A stretch of 18,449 bases of DNA. Source: an uncultured Lachnobacterium sp. (GTDB taxonomy: Bacteria; Bacillota; Clostridia; Lachnospirales; Lachnospiraceae). Both the position numbers and the translations under genes were made by a program. Shown here piece after piece: positions 8,030 to 15,617 of this stretch. Location: assembly GCA_945971355.1 (NCBI GenBank), contig CAMFPD010000019.1:1-18449 (forward strand), given 5' to 3'. The notes beneath the pieces are model-generated. The model was not told where the DNA came from, ran no database searches, and saw only the letters and a list, made by a program, of their open reading frames with translations. Each line of letters begins with the position of its first letter. The stretch's first letter is position 1.

Positions 8030-8626
8030 TTAAATATTGGTAATTACGTTGTCAGCCAGTCCGTATGAAACGGCATCCTGACCATAGAAATAAGTATCAT
8101 TTGCAGTTTTCTCATAAATCTCTTCAAGGCTGTGCCCTGTATGCTTTGCCAGAATCTCTGCTATAAGTGCCCGTGTTCTCATTAAGTCATCACTGAGAGC
8201 CCGAAGCTTAAGCGCACTTCCTCCAACTCCGCCCTGAATCAGAGGATCATGTATCATAACCGCTGCGTGGGGCAGAATTTCTCTTCTGTCACCTGCGCTG
8301 AATAAAACAGAAGCCATACTGGCTGCCATTCCCACACATACTGTGTGAATCGGAGCCGATATGGCCTGCATAACATCATATAACGCCAGTCCGCTGTTCA
8401 CTTCCCCTCCCGGGCTGTTTATGTACATGGTAATCTCTGCTTTTGGGTCCACTCTCTGTAAATACTGAAGCTGCATAATCAGGGAATATACTGAGTCAGC
8501 ATTTATCTCTCCCACACACTGGATTTCCCTGTGGGATAGCATCTCGTCTATAATACGGTAGGTGCTGTATCCCTGGCTTGTCTCTCTGATAATATTTGGT
8601 GTTTCCATAAATTCCATTGTATTCAT
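8030..8626 (-). CDS. ClpP-like serine protease subunit of the cassette
   Basis: A 198-aa ClpP-fold protease, near the usual length (about 195-207 aa). The catalytic triad is present: S103 in GMAASMAS, H126 in VMIHDPL and D177 in ANDTYF, aligning with S111, H136 and D185 of unprocessed E. coli ClpP. The oxyanion/substrate strand INSPGGEVNSG (69-79) and the head-domain helices are typical. The N-terminus (MNTMEFMETPNIIRET) lacks the usual MALVPMV/MNLVPTV segment that is processed to make the axial loops, so gating by ClpX or ClpA may differ. It is probably not the housekeeping clpP, which normally sits near tig and clpX. It begins a tight five-gene operon (spacing 13 bp or less) and is preceded by a strong terminator. 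The ribosome site is GTGAGGT. A likely partner is the AAA+ fusion in the same operon, though that protein carries its own peptidase. Confidence 0.88.
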   Translation of the reverse strand: MNTMEFMETPNIIRETSQGYSTYRIIDEMLSHREIQCVGEINADSVYSLIMQLQYLQRVDPKAEITMYINSPGGEVNSGLALYDVMQAISAPIHTVCVGMAASMASVLFSAGDRREILPHAAVMIHDPLIQGGVGGSALKLRALSDDLMRTRALIAEILAKHTGHSLEEIYEKTANDTYFYGQDAVSYGLADNVITNI

Positions 8627-8706
8627 GTTTCTACCTCACTTTCGTTTTGTTTTTTAATTTGTGATGCATTTTGTTAGTATTTCATATAAGTGGAAGCACC
8701 CAAAAC

Positions 8707-8741
8707 AAAAAAATGGCGAAAACACTGGGTTTCCGCCATTT
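8707..8741 (-). terminator. rho-independent terminator after the RNA polymerase-like gene
   Basis: A 13-bp stem (8711-8723 with 8729-8741, one G-U pair) and a 5-base loop, GC-rich at the AATGGCG/CGCCATT base, runs on the minus strand into TTTTTTTG. It lies 32 bases past the polymerase-like stop and 81 bases before the ClpP-like start, so it should separate or attenuate transcription between them. No consensus promoter for the ClpP-led operon is obvious in the remaining gap. Confidence 0.85.
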
Positions 8742-8772
8742 AAAAAATTCAGTTTTTTGCATTTTTACTTTT

Positions 8773-11676
8773 TTAGTCCTTCAAATCTGCCAGACATTTC
8801 TCAAATAAATCCGGCCACATATGATATAAAATAGACAGTGACATGAGAACCTCATATCGCGCCGAAGTGTACTTTCTTTTTTCTGCAAGTACATTTATCA
8901 TATATTCAAGATTAGCCGTATTCTTTTCCTTTTTGATTTTCTCTCCAAATGCATATATTTCTTCATCAGTTTTTGGATTTTGCTCCAGATACATCTCAAA
9001 CAGCTGCCTGCATTTCTTATAGTTAATCTGCTTTTTCTCGTAATCCTTTCTGTCTAGTATATCCTTTATGGAATCATTATTGTTCACCAGAAGTGCCTTA
9101 AAGAAGCCCATTTTGTTGCTTCCCTGCTTTATCAGGTCAGTCACATCCTTTTCCAAAATAATATACAGTATCCTTTTTAGTTCCTTGATTTTGATTTTAT
9201 TCCTGCGCATCAAGTCATAGGTCTCATCCAGTGTCTGGGTCTTTAGCCTGACATTGTCCTCCCAATCCAGCTTTTCCTTATTCATATTCAGCTTGCGAAT
9301 AACTGAGATGCAATTGTCCAGCTTCTCCATAACTGCTTCAACCTTCTTGGCATCGCAGCCCTTATAATCATCAATATCGAACAAGTCCTTTATCGGTATA
9401 GTGGGAGTCTGTGTCTGATTAGCCAGCTCTTCCTCTGTGTCCTTTAAATTATATATGCGCTCTGCCACATAATCCATAGGGCAGTCCAGCCATTTGCCCG
9501 ATGCGGCCAGCTCCTTTGCCTTTTTCCTGTCATGCTCATCTATAAATCTCATAAATAGAGGCTTCTCTGTGGCGTAATTAATATGCTTCGCCACAAGCTT
9601 CTTTGCCAGATCACAGGCATTTACACTGTACGCATGTTTTGCCTTATCAATCTCCAGACCGATAAGCACTGACAATATCTGGATATCATCATAAAGTGTA
9701 CCCTGATTACATAGCTCTATGCCTTCGTTGCGCCTCACATGCCAGTAATAGCTGTTTAATGCCTGCACATAATTGCTGATTCTTCCTATGTTATTGTTAA
9801 AAAGAATCTGGTCTGTCTCCTTCTGACTCTCATAGTCGTTGATACCGCGCATTATTTTCTTATCATTGGTAAAGTCCTCTGTAACCTCATGTGGCACTGA
9901 TGCGATTATTTCGTCAGTGAGCAACTCCTCCGCTCGCTTGACCACAATCGGCTCCCTGATGCACAATGCCTCATCAGAATCAAAATCTGCACCGTTTAAG
10001 GCCGCCATAACATCCCACTCCCACGGCGATAGAACTACAATATTGCTTGTGTGGTCCTTTCTTTCAAAGCCAAACCACAGTTTTATTTCATCCGGGATTC
10101 TGTTTGTGGCGCAGACAACATTGCTGGCACAGGTATGGGGATTACGGCATAGCACTACCTTCTCCCCCTCCGGGATGTCAAGGATACACACCTCGCCCTT
10201 CTTCAAAACCGGTTCTATTCTGGACACATCCCTGTGCACAGAGTAAGTCAGAAGTTCCCATGGCATACTGCACAGAGTTCTGTAATCTGCATCAACAGCT
10301 ATTTTCCCCTCGTACAGCTTCTGCAGATATGCAGTCAGGAATTTGTACTTCTTATCCTTATACACCTTCGTCTGTCTGAACATCGGATTTTTACGTGACA
10401 TATTAAGTAAAAAATCATCGGTGTAGGTAGGCTCAGTGTCTCCTTCCTGTCCTCCGCCTATATATTCTTCGTATGCCTCATCATCTGTTTTTAGTCGGAT
10501 ATATTCCTTTATATCCTCTTCCATCAATCCGTTTACATCATCCCTGGACAGATTCATGGAATTTATCATCTGATATGTAAAATGGCGGTTGTCACAATGC
10601 TTTTCTTCGAATTTGACAACCCCAAATATGCTCCCGTTTTTCTTTACTGCTTCAACCCACAGGAGAAAAGTATTGAGCCCGTTTTCCTGAAACATATCAT
10701 ATTCCTCTGATATGTCTCCGCCATGCATACTTTGTATATTATATTCAGGCTCCTCCTTTGCCATGTAGGTATTGAATTTGAACAGCTTAAATGAGCTGTT
10801 TGTAACTATCATACGAATATTCTTCACCGGAATCGGATAGCCCCAGCGATCTTCAATTGTGGCAGTCTCGTATTCATTGCCAAAAACCTCTTTATAATAT
10901 CCCTGAATATCCGTTCTAAAGCCGCAGGACTTGAAAAAGAAGTTTCTAAGCAGCATCATCCCCGCATCTCTTGCGCCAAATACGGAATCGTCTATCAGAC
11001 ATTCACCATCCGTAACCATATTTGTGCACTCAACTATAGCTCTTGTAAGGCTTGCCTCACTTTCGTTCTTCAGACCTACCATAGCTGCATTGGTCTTAAA
11101 ATGGTTTTCTATATCGTCCAGCACAAGGATTCCCTCAGGGTCTATGACCACAGCATCCTTGATTGTGCTGTTTACCAGCGATTCATATGCTTTACGCTCC
11201 ACATATGACATGCGTATTTCATCAAAAACAGGCGGTCTGCCCATCCATGTCCAGTTCATCATGCTGGCATGGAAATCCTTGCGGATAAATAAATGCTTTC
11301 CATTTTTTGCCGCATTGCCCGACCTCTTATACTCTACATACTGCCAGCACTCCTCACCATCGCTCTCAAAGAAGCCCTCCTCGTAAAGTCTTGTGGTACT
11401 GTCCTTTTCCAGCTTCACATTGATGAAAATATCTGTGTAATCCACACCCCCATGGCTTGTGATTACCTGTATACCCTGCTTTTCCTCCATCTTCTTTGCA
11501 AGATGCCGGAATTCAAGGATATCCAGTGAAGGATTGAGGAATGCATTATAGGTCCTGCATTCCTGGCTCAATATCAGAAGAGCCTCCTGTCTTGCGCCTT
11601 CTTCTCCATATTCACACAGCCTCATGTCCCCTTGCTTTATTTCCCTGATCCTAATACTGCTTAAATTTATCTCCAT
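8773..11676 (-). CDS. two-barrel RNA polymerase-like protein (RdRP/YonO type)
   Basis: A 967-aa protein related to the single-chain double-psi-barrel RNA polymerases: eukaryotic RNA-dependent RNA polymerases of the RNAi type and phage SPbeta YonO. Residues 500-575 carry the second barrel: VVLCRNPHTCAS (507-518), like the (A)KNPCLHPGD motif of RdRPs, then NGADFDSDEA (561-570), matching DxDGD with all three metal-binding aspartates (D564, D566, D568) but Ser in place of Gly. Residues 223-300 resemble the first barrel: DGECLIDDSVFG (223-234), like the DG.G.IS motif, and IRMIVTNSSFKLFKF (287-301). EIDKAKHA (675-682) matches the later xDxxKxG-type motif. Residues 1-210 and the helical part after 700 are unassigned. 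Template (DNA or RNA) cannot be told from sequence. The ribosome site is AAAGGA. It is the first gene of the cassette, 88 bases after the AIM24-like gene, with two leader hairpins and no consensus promoter seen. Confidence 0.75.
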   Translation of the reverse strand: MEINLSSIRIREIKQGDMRLCEYGEEGARQEALLILSQECRTYNAFLNPSLDILEFRHLAKKMEEKQGIQVITSHGGVDYTDIFINVKLEKDSTTRLYEEGFFESDGEECWQYVEYKRSGNAAKNGKHLFIRKDFHASMMNWTWMGRPPVFDEIRMSYVERKAYESLVNSTIKDAVVIDPEGILVLDDIENHFKTNAAMVGLKNESEASLTRAIVECTNMVTDGECLIDDSVFGARDAGMMLLRNFFFKSCGFRTDIQGYYKEVFGNEYETATIEDRWGYPIPVKNIRMIVTNSSFKLFKFNTYMAKEEPEYNIQSMHGGDISEEYDMFQENGLNTFLLWVEAVKKNGSIFGVVKFEEKHCDNRHFTYQMINSMNLSRDDVNGLMEEDIKEYIRLKTDDEAYEEYIGGGQEGDTEPTYTDDFLLNMSRKNPMFRQTKVYKDKKYKFLTAYLQKLYEGKIAVDADYRTLCSMPWELLTYSVHRDVSRIEPVLKKGEVCILDIPEGEKVVLCRNPHTCASNVVCATNRIPDEIKLWFGFERKDHTSNIVVLSPWEWDVMAALNGADFDSDEALCIREPIVVKRAEELLTDEIIASVPHEVTEDFTNDKKIMRGINDYESQKETDQILFNNNIGRISNYVQALNSYYWHVRRNEGIELCNQGTLYDDIQILSVLIGLEIDKAKHAYSVNACDLAKKLVAKHINYATEKPLFMRFIDEHDRKKAKELAASGKWLDCPMDYVAERIYNLKDTEEELANQTQTPTIPIKDLFDIDDYKGCDAKKVEAVMEKLDNCISVIRKLNMNKEKLDWEDNVRLKTQTLDETYDLMRRNKIKIKELKRILYIILEKDVTDLIKQGSNKMGFFKALLVNNNDSIKDILDRKDYEKKQINYKKCRQLFEMYLEQNPKTDEEIYAFGEKIKKEKNTANLEYMINVLAEKRKYTSARYEVLMSLSILYHMWPDLFEKCLADLKD

Positions 11677-11687
11677 AGTATATCCTT

Positions 11688-11717
11688 TACAAGGGACTGC
11701 TTTTGCAGTCCCTTGTA
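11688..11717 (-). promoter_or_regulatory. perfect 13-bp hairpin abutting the ribosome site of the polymerase-like gene
   Basis: Arms 11688-11700 and 11705-11717 pair perfectly (TACAAGGGACTGC with GCAGTCCCTTGTA) around a 4-base A loop in the mRNA. On the minus strand the stem ends directly at AAGGA of the ribosome site and there is no T tract, so it is a poor intrinsic terminator and a better candidate for a translational control or RNA-stabilising hairpin in the leader of the polymerase-like gene. Confidence 0.6.
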
Positions 11718-11729
11718 CTATAATTTTCT

Positions 11730-11756
11730 GTATCTGTTCAGTACCTTCACAGATAC
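11730..11756 (-). repeat. 27-nt hairpin repeat, copy 1
   Basis: A 27-base element with perfect 8-bp arms (GTATCTGT and ACAGATAC) and an 11-base loop, identical base for base to 15618-15644. Both copies have the same orientation. This one lies between the AIM24-like stop (8 bases away) and the polymerase-like start. On the plus strand it is followed by a T-rich tract, on the minus strand by GAAAATT, so its role as a minus-strand terminator is doubtful. Confidence 0.8.
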
Positions 11757-11764
11757 GATTTTCT

Positions 11765-12442
11765 TTAATTTGATGGATGTGGCATATACTGATACAGCTG
11801 CATAGCGGTCGATGCTATTGGCATACTCTGAAGTGTTACTTTTCCTGGTCCATAAACCACTGTATTGAAGAGTCCTTCTCCTCCAAACAGTACATTGGTC
11901 ACTCCGCTGATTGTCTTTACTTCCATTCTGCAGCTCTCTGTCATTGCAGCTACATAACCGGTATCAATAATCTTGCAATCACCTGCTGGAATATCATATT
12001 CGTGGGCTGAGCCATCAATCTCGAGGAACACGATTCCGTTTCCTGTGAACCTTCTCATAAGGAAGCCTTCACCACCGAACAAGCCTCGTCCAAGTCTCTG
12101 CTGAATATAAACCTCACTTGTGATATTTCCAAATGATGCAAGAAATGACCCCTTCTGCACAATAAGTCCATTTCCCGGTGTAATTTCCACTGCTCTGATT
12201 GACCCTGGAAATTTAGAAGAAAATGCTATCTCTCCTGTTCTGTTTGCAACATATGTATTTGTGAACGCTCTCTCATTTGTAAGCATACGCCCAAACATTT
12301 TTCCTAATCCACCTGCAGATGTCTGCATCTGAATCTCATTATCCATCCAGGACATTGCACCTGCTTCACATTCAATTGCTTCCCCCTGCTCCAAGAGCAC
12401 CTTTAAAACTGGCAAATTTTCGCCATCAATCCTATATCTCAT
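11765..12442 (-). CDS. TIGR00266/AIM24-family protein
   Basis: A 225-aa member of the AIM24/TIGR00266 family, beta-rich proteins with internal repeats whose function is unknown in bacteria. Visible features are an early EAGAMSWMD segment (26-34), Gly-rich loops (GRGLFGGEGFLMRRFTGNG, near 118-136), an invariant-looking GDCKIIDTGYVAAM (153-166) and LFGGEGLF (185-192). It has no signal peptide or membrane segment. Its GGAGGA ribosome site overlaps the stop codon of the small membrane protein upstream, leaving 14 bases between the genes, so the two are probably co-transcribed and coupled. The downstream polymerase-like gene starts 88 bases later and may be reached by read-through. Family call is firm; there is no reason in the sequence to tie it to the cassette beyond adjacency. 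Confidence 0.88.
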   Translation of the reverse strand: MRYRIDGENLPVLKVLLEQGEAIECEAGAMSWMDNEIQMQTSAGGLGKMFGRMLTNERAFTNTYVANRTGEIAFSSKFPGSIRAVEITPGNGLIVQKGSFLASFGNITSEVYIQQRLGRGLFGGEGFLMRRFTGNGIVFLEIDGSAHEYDIPAGDCKIIDTGYVAAMTESCRMEVKTISGVTNVLFGGEGLFNTVVYGPGKVTLQSMPIASTAMQLYQYMPHPSN

Positions 12443-12456
12443 TCACCTACTCCTCC

Positions 12457-12675
12457 TTAACCATTTTTTGGTATCAACAATGTAATAAGCCCTACAATTA
12501 ACAATATTGGTAGTGCTACTACAATTAAACCAGATAGCGCTAATACTATCAAGACTATAGGCAAAAGAATAATTCCAAAAACGATCTTTGTAATTCCCCA
12601 TGTTGCCTTAATCGCAAGGGCTATTAATTTTCCAAAAACGACTATCATTAAGAGAATAAATAAAACTGTTAACAT
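12457..12675 (-). CDS. small hydrophobic membrane protein (72 aa)
   Basis: A 72-aa protein that is almost entirely hydrophobic, with about three membrane segments (residues 1-20, 27-47 and 50-68) and a short lysine-containing loop near residues 16-24. I do not recognise a family. The start at 12675 is chosen over possible starts at 12711 and 12690 because a near-ideal GGAGGTGA site sits 6 bases upstream of it. It overlaps no other gene and ends 14 bases before the AIM24-like gene, forming a two-gene unit. It may anchor or assist the AIM24-like protein at the membrane; that is inference from context only. Confidence 0.75.
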   Translation of the reverse strand: MLTVLFILLMIVVFGKLIALAIKATWGITKIVFGIILLPIVLIVLALSGLIVVALPILLIVGLITLLIPKNG

Positions 12676-12697
12676 ACTAATCACCTCCATTGATGTA

Positions 12698-12726
12698 ATT
12701 GTACTACACATTAATCTCTATGTTTA
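12698..12726 (-). promoter_or_regulatory. candidate promoter for the membrane protein/AIM24 unit
   Basis: Minus-strand TAAACA (12721-12726) and TACAAT (12698-12703) are separated by 17 bases, 23 bases before the chosen start codon. The match to consensus is moderate (4/6 and 5/6). Confidence 0.4.
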
Positions 12727-12738
12727 CAGTCGAAGTTG

Positions 12739-12760
12739 CAAAATAGCTTATCCTATTTTG
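12739..12760 (-). terminator. AT-rich hairpin after the 67-aa gene
   Basis: CAAAATAG and CTATTTTG pair over 8 bp with a 6-base loop, 13 bases past the stop of the small acidic protein. The T tract is short and within the stem, so this is a weak terminator at best. Confidence 0.35.
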
Positions 12761-12773
12761 TCTAGCGCCAAAT

Positions 12774-12977
12774 CTAGTCTTCCTGATCAATTGTAAACGG
12801 AATATCAAGCTCCTTTAACAGCTGTTCCATATCGTTAGCAAAGAAACTATTCTCTGTAACGATGGTAGTCTCCTGATCCTCCCACCAGAACTCATCATCC
12901 ATATCGCATTCATAAATCTGAGTATCTAAGCTATCCTTCTGTTCATCTGTCATCTCTAGAAAAAACTTTATCGTCAT
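12774..12977 (-). CDS. small acidic protein of unknown function (67 aa)
   Basis: A 67-aa protein with about 21 Asp/Glu and only three Lys and no Arg, hence very acidic, with a DMDDEFWWEDQE cluster at residues 25-36 and two likely helices at 10-20 and 49-58. I do not recognise a family. It has a plausible ribosome site (GAGGATAGG) and its own predicted TATAAT promoter, and stands alone between the MATE terminator and the membrane protein unit. The marked negative charge could fit a DNA-mimic or a metal/cation-binding role, but nothing specific shows it. Confidence 0.65.
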   Translation of the reverse strand: MTIKFFLEMTDEQKDSLDTQIYECDMDDEFWWEDQETTIVTENSFFANDMEQLLKELDIPFTIDQED

Positions 12978-13010
12978 ATCCTATCCTCTTTATATAAATT
13001 TTATTCATAT

Positions 13011-13038
13011 ATTATAGCATTTTTATCTGACAACACAA
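13011..13038 (-). promoter_or_regulatory. candidate promoter of the small acidic protein gene
   Basis: Minus-strand TTGTGT (13033-13038) and a perfect TATAAT (13011-13016) with a 16-base spacer, 33 bases before the start codon. Confidence 0.5.
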
Positions 13039-13056
13039 TGCCCTTTGGGGAAGGAC

Positions 13057-13091
13057 AAAATGAGCATGACAATATATGCCACACTCATTTT
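13057..13091 (-). terminator. terminator of the MATE gene
   Basis: A 15-bp stem with three G-U pairs (13057-13071 with 13077-13091) and a 5-base loop, flanked by A and T runs so that the minus-strand transcript ends in CUCAUUUUG. It lies 28 bases past the MATE stop codon. Confidence 0.65.
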
Positions 13092-13118
13092 TTGCTGAAA
13101 ACTTATATAGGTAAAAAA

Positions 13119-14504
13119 TTACTTCTCCAAACTCCTCATCCAGTTTTTTCGTTTGAAGATAATTAGAGAAATCACAAGACGAACCACTTCTTCCACCGAA
13201 AGAATTGCATACACTGGTACAATCGAAAGCTTAAGCCCATATGCTGCTAAAAAGCAAAGTGGAATTCCTACTAACCAGGTTCCTATAATATCTATCATCA
13301 TAATTATCCTGGTGTCTCCACCACTTCTGATAATTCCTCCACCGAGAATCATATTTAGTACCTTTACAGGAGCGTATAATGCAAACACAATAAGCAAAAT
13401 TCTTGCAGTTCTCATCACTACTTCTTCAACCTGATAAAAGGATACATAAACTCCTGCCAACGAAATCAAGACTACGGACAAAATTACTGAACCAATAACT
13501 CCAAGCCATAACAGCCCTTTTGAATCTGTATATGCCCCATCAAAGTCCTTTTTACCAAGCTTCTTTCCAATCAGTACTCCCGCTGCCGCTGATAAACCGC
13601 TCAAAGCTCCAACCAGCAATCCCTGAATTGGTGTTGTCAATGTATATGCCGCTAAGCTGTCTGTTCCCAAGTGTCCGTATACACCAGAGTTAATATTTTG
13701 ACCAAGGCTCCAGAGGAACTCGCTTATAAGGATAGGCATAATCATAACCATATACTCTCCAAATGTAACCTTTTGCAAACGCACTGATAACATGATTTTT
13801 CTATTATCCTTTTTAAGGCATATGAGCATTCCGCAAACCATGAAAATAAGATTAAATAACTGTGAAACAAGTGTTGCATATCCAGCACCCTTTGCACCAA
13901 GTGGAGAAAAACCAAATCTTCCAAAAATCAAAACATAATTTAATCCTGTATTACAGATTACTGCCACAAAACTTGCAACAAGTGGAATTGTGGCATGGTC
14001 ACTACAACGCAGCCAGGTTGCTACAATTATACTTATTGCCGAAGGTATGCAGGTTAATGAAATAAGCTTAAGATATGGTGTCCCCTCTGCGATTGTGAGT
14101 GCATCTGTTGTGTATAATCCCAATATCTCATTTGCAAATAAAAAGCAGGCTCCCATAAATATAGTTGCAACAATAACCGCAAACAATGCACTAACTGTAA
14201 AGCCTCTCCATGCCTCTTTCTCATCACCCGCACCTAGAAACTGTGAGATGATAATACCTGCTACAGTTCCAATTGCACCTACAACCACAGAGAAAATCAA
14301 TCCCAGATTTCCTCCCAGTCCAACTGCAGCGATACTGTTTTTTCCCAGCTGACCTATCATCAGCTGATCTACTATAGAAAATGACGACTGCAGCATACTC
14401 TGAAGTGCTACAGGTATGGCTATCTTGCCAACTGTTCCTATAAATTCCTTATTTAACAGGTGTTTATCATTATTAATAATACCTGCATTTACAAAATCAC
14501 TCAT
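13119..14504 (-). CDS. MATE-family multidrug/metabolite exporter
   Basis: A 461-aa integral membrane protein of the MATE (multidrug and toxic compound extrusion) family, which exports cationic drugs or metabolites using a sodium or proton gradient. The N-terminal repeat has the family sequence IPVALQSMLQSSFSIVDQLM (about 31-50) and ISQFLGAGDE (about 85-94); the second repeat starts near residue 235 and carries the equivalent LISEFLWSLGQNINSGVYG. About 12 membrane segments are visible and the length matches the usual 440-470 aa. The ribosome site is AAAGGACG. It lies 94 bases after a LacI-type regulator and is followed by a terminator, so the regulator may control it or share its transcript. 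Substrate unknown. Confidence 0.9.
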   Translation of the reverse strand: MSDFVNAGIINNDKHLLNKEFIGTVGKIAIPVALQSMLQSSFSIVDQLMIGQLGKNSIAAVGLGGNLGLIFSVVVGAIGTVAGIIISQFLGAGDEKEAWRGFTVSALFAVIVATIFMGACFLFANEILGLYTTDALTIAEGTPYLKLISLTCIPSAISIIVATWLRCSDHATIPLVASFVAVICNTGLNYVLIFGRFGFSPLGAKGAGYATLVSQLFNLIFMVCGMLICLKKDNRKIMLSVRLQKVTFGEYMVMIMPILISEFLWSLGQNINSGVYGHLGTDSLAAYTLTTPIQGLLVGALSGLSAAAGVLIGKKLGKKDFDGAYTDSKGLLWLGVIGSVILSVVLISLAGVYVSFYQVEEVVMRTARILLIVFALYAPVKVLNMILGGGIIRSGGDTRIIMMIDIIGTWLVGIPLCFLAAYGLKLSIVPVYAILSVEEVVRLVISLIIFKRKNWMRSLEK

Positions 14505-14598
14505 AACTAACGTCCTTTCATATATCTCATATTTCCTTGATTCAACACAATTTTATATTCTATATATATCCTAATTCTATAAATCAGTTTACTTTGTA

Positions 14599-15597
14599 TT
14601 ACTTAGTACTGTCCCTAAGTATCAACTGAACTGGGAGCGTGACTTTATTCTCCACAGCCTCACCGTTTTTCATTTTTTCCAGCAGATTCATCGCTGTTTT
14701 TGCTCTTACCGTTGCATCCTGATGTATGGTTGACAGAGAGGGAATATTATCCCTGCTTGCCGTTGTATCGTCAAAACCAATCACAGATATGTCATCTGGA
14801 ACACTGAGTCCCTCTCTCTGAATAAAATGCATGAAATCCAAGGCATAAAAATCAGATACTGCAAAGCAAGCTGAGTATTTCTTAATTTCTTTCAGATGCG
14901 CCTTGTAATACTTATTTCTTTCCTCTCGAAGAATAGGAATTTGTAATACTTTAACTTTTCCGGGAGCAAAAGCCGCCTTAAATCCCTCTATTCTTTCCTC
15001 ATCCATGCAAATGTAATTATCGGAAATACAAAGTGCTGCGCTGTGTCCTGCTTCTTTAAAATATTTGCCTGCCTGATAGCCTCCATCATAATGGTCTATC
15101 ACCAGATTGACGATTCTGTCTGTATTATCAAAATAGCCATCATACACCACAAAGGAAATCCTCATATTCTCCCTAAGCTTCTTGTACTCTGCCTCACAAA
15201 AGCCCATAAGAATAAGTCCATCCATATTCCACATTGAGGCAAAGGGAGGTATCTCTGCACAGTGTCTTGTAGTTTTAATCATCAGAAAGTAACCTCTCTC
15301 ATTCAGTTCTCTTGATAAAGCATTCAAGGATGCCATAACAAAACCATCTTCTAAAACCTTGCCCTCATATTTGGGTCCGTCATTTATGACCACACCTATA
15401 ATTTTGGAATTGTTCTGTGCCAAAAGAATTCCCGCCATGTTGGGAATATAATTCATCTCCTCCAGCTTCTCCTGAACCCTGCGAACAGTTTCATCTGAAA
15501 TCTTTTTAGTTTTTCCATGTATTACATTTGATACTGTAGCTGTGCTAAGCCCAAGTGCCTCCGCAACATCTGCTATTCTAACTCTGCTGTCTGACAT
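14599..15597 (-). CDS. LacI-family transcriptional regulator
   Basis: A 332-aa one-component repressor of the LacI/GalR family. The N-terminal helix-turn-helix and hinge helix run over residues 6-60 (RIADVAEALGLSTATVSNVI, then YIPNMAGILLA), followed by a periplasmic-binding-protein-like effector domain to the end (KIIGVVINDG, DDISVIGFDDT at about 268-278). The length is standard. No sugar-metabolism genes are adjacent; the gene downstream is a MATE exporter, so the regulator may sense an exported compound or act elsewhere. The start has only a weak ribosome site (AGAGAAAG) and is preceded by a hairpin repeat (15618-15644) and a palindrome with a central CG (15696-15705) that could be an autoregulatory operator. 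Confidence 0.92.
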   Translation of the reverse strand: MSDSRVRIADVAEALGLSTATVSNVIHGKTKKISDETVRRVQEKLEEMNYIPNMAGILLAQNNSKIIGVVINDGPKYEGKVLEDGFVMASLNALSRELNERGYFLMIKTTRHCAEIPPFASMWNMDGLILMGFCEAEYKKLRENMRISFVVYDGYFDNTDRIVNLVIDHYDGGYQAGKYFKEAGHSAALCISDNYICMDEERIEGFKAAFAPGKVKVLQIPILREERNKYYKAHLKEIKKYSACFAVSDFYALDFMHFIQREGLSVPDDISVIGFDDTTASRDNIPSLSTIHQDATVRAKTAMNLLEKMKNGEAVENKVTLPVQLILRDSTK

Positions 15598-15617
15598 AAT
15601 CTTTCTCTTCTTTTTTC

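Noticed and set aside
8030..8626. Inactive ClpP, because the first Asp of the usual IERDT motif is Lys
   Set aside because: The catalytic Asp of E. coli ClpP is the second one (in TERD), and this aligns with D177, which is present.
11688..11717. Rho-independent terminator after the AIM24-like gene
   Set aside because: The stem is perfect but has no T tract on the minus strand and touches the ribosome site of the next gene, so a regulatory hairpin fits better; a weak terminator role is not excluded.
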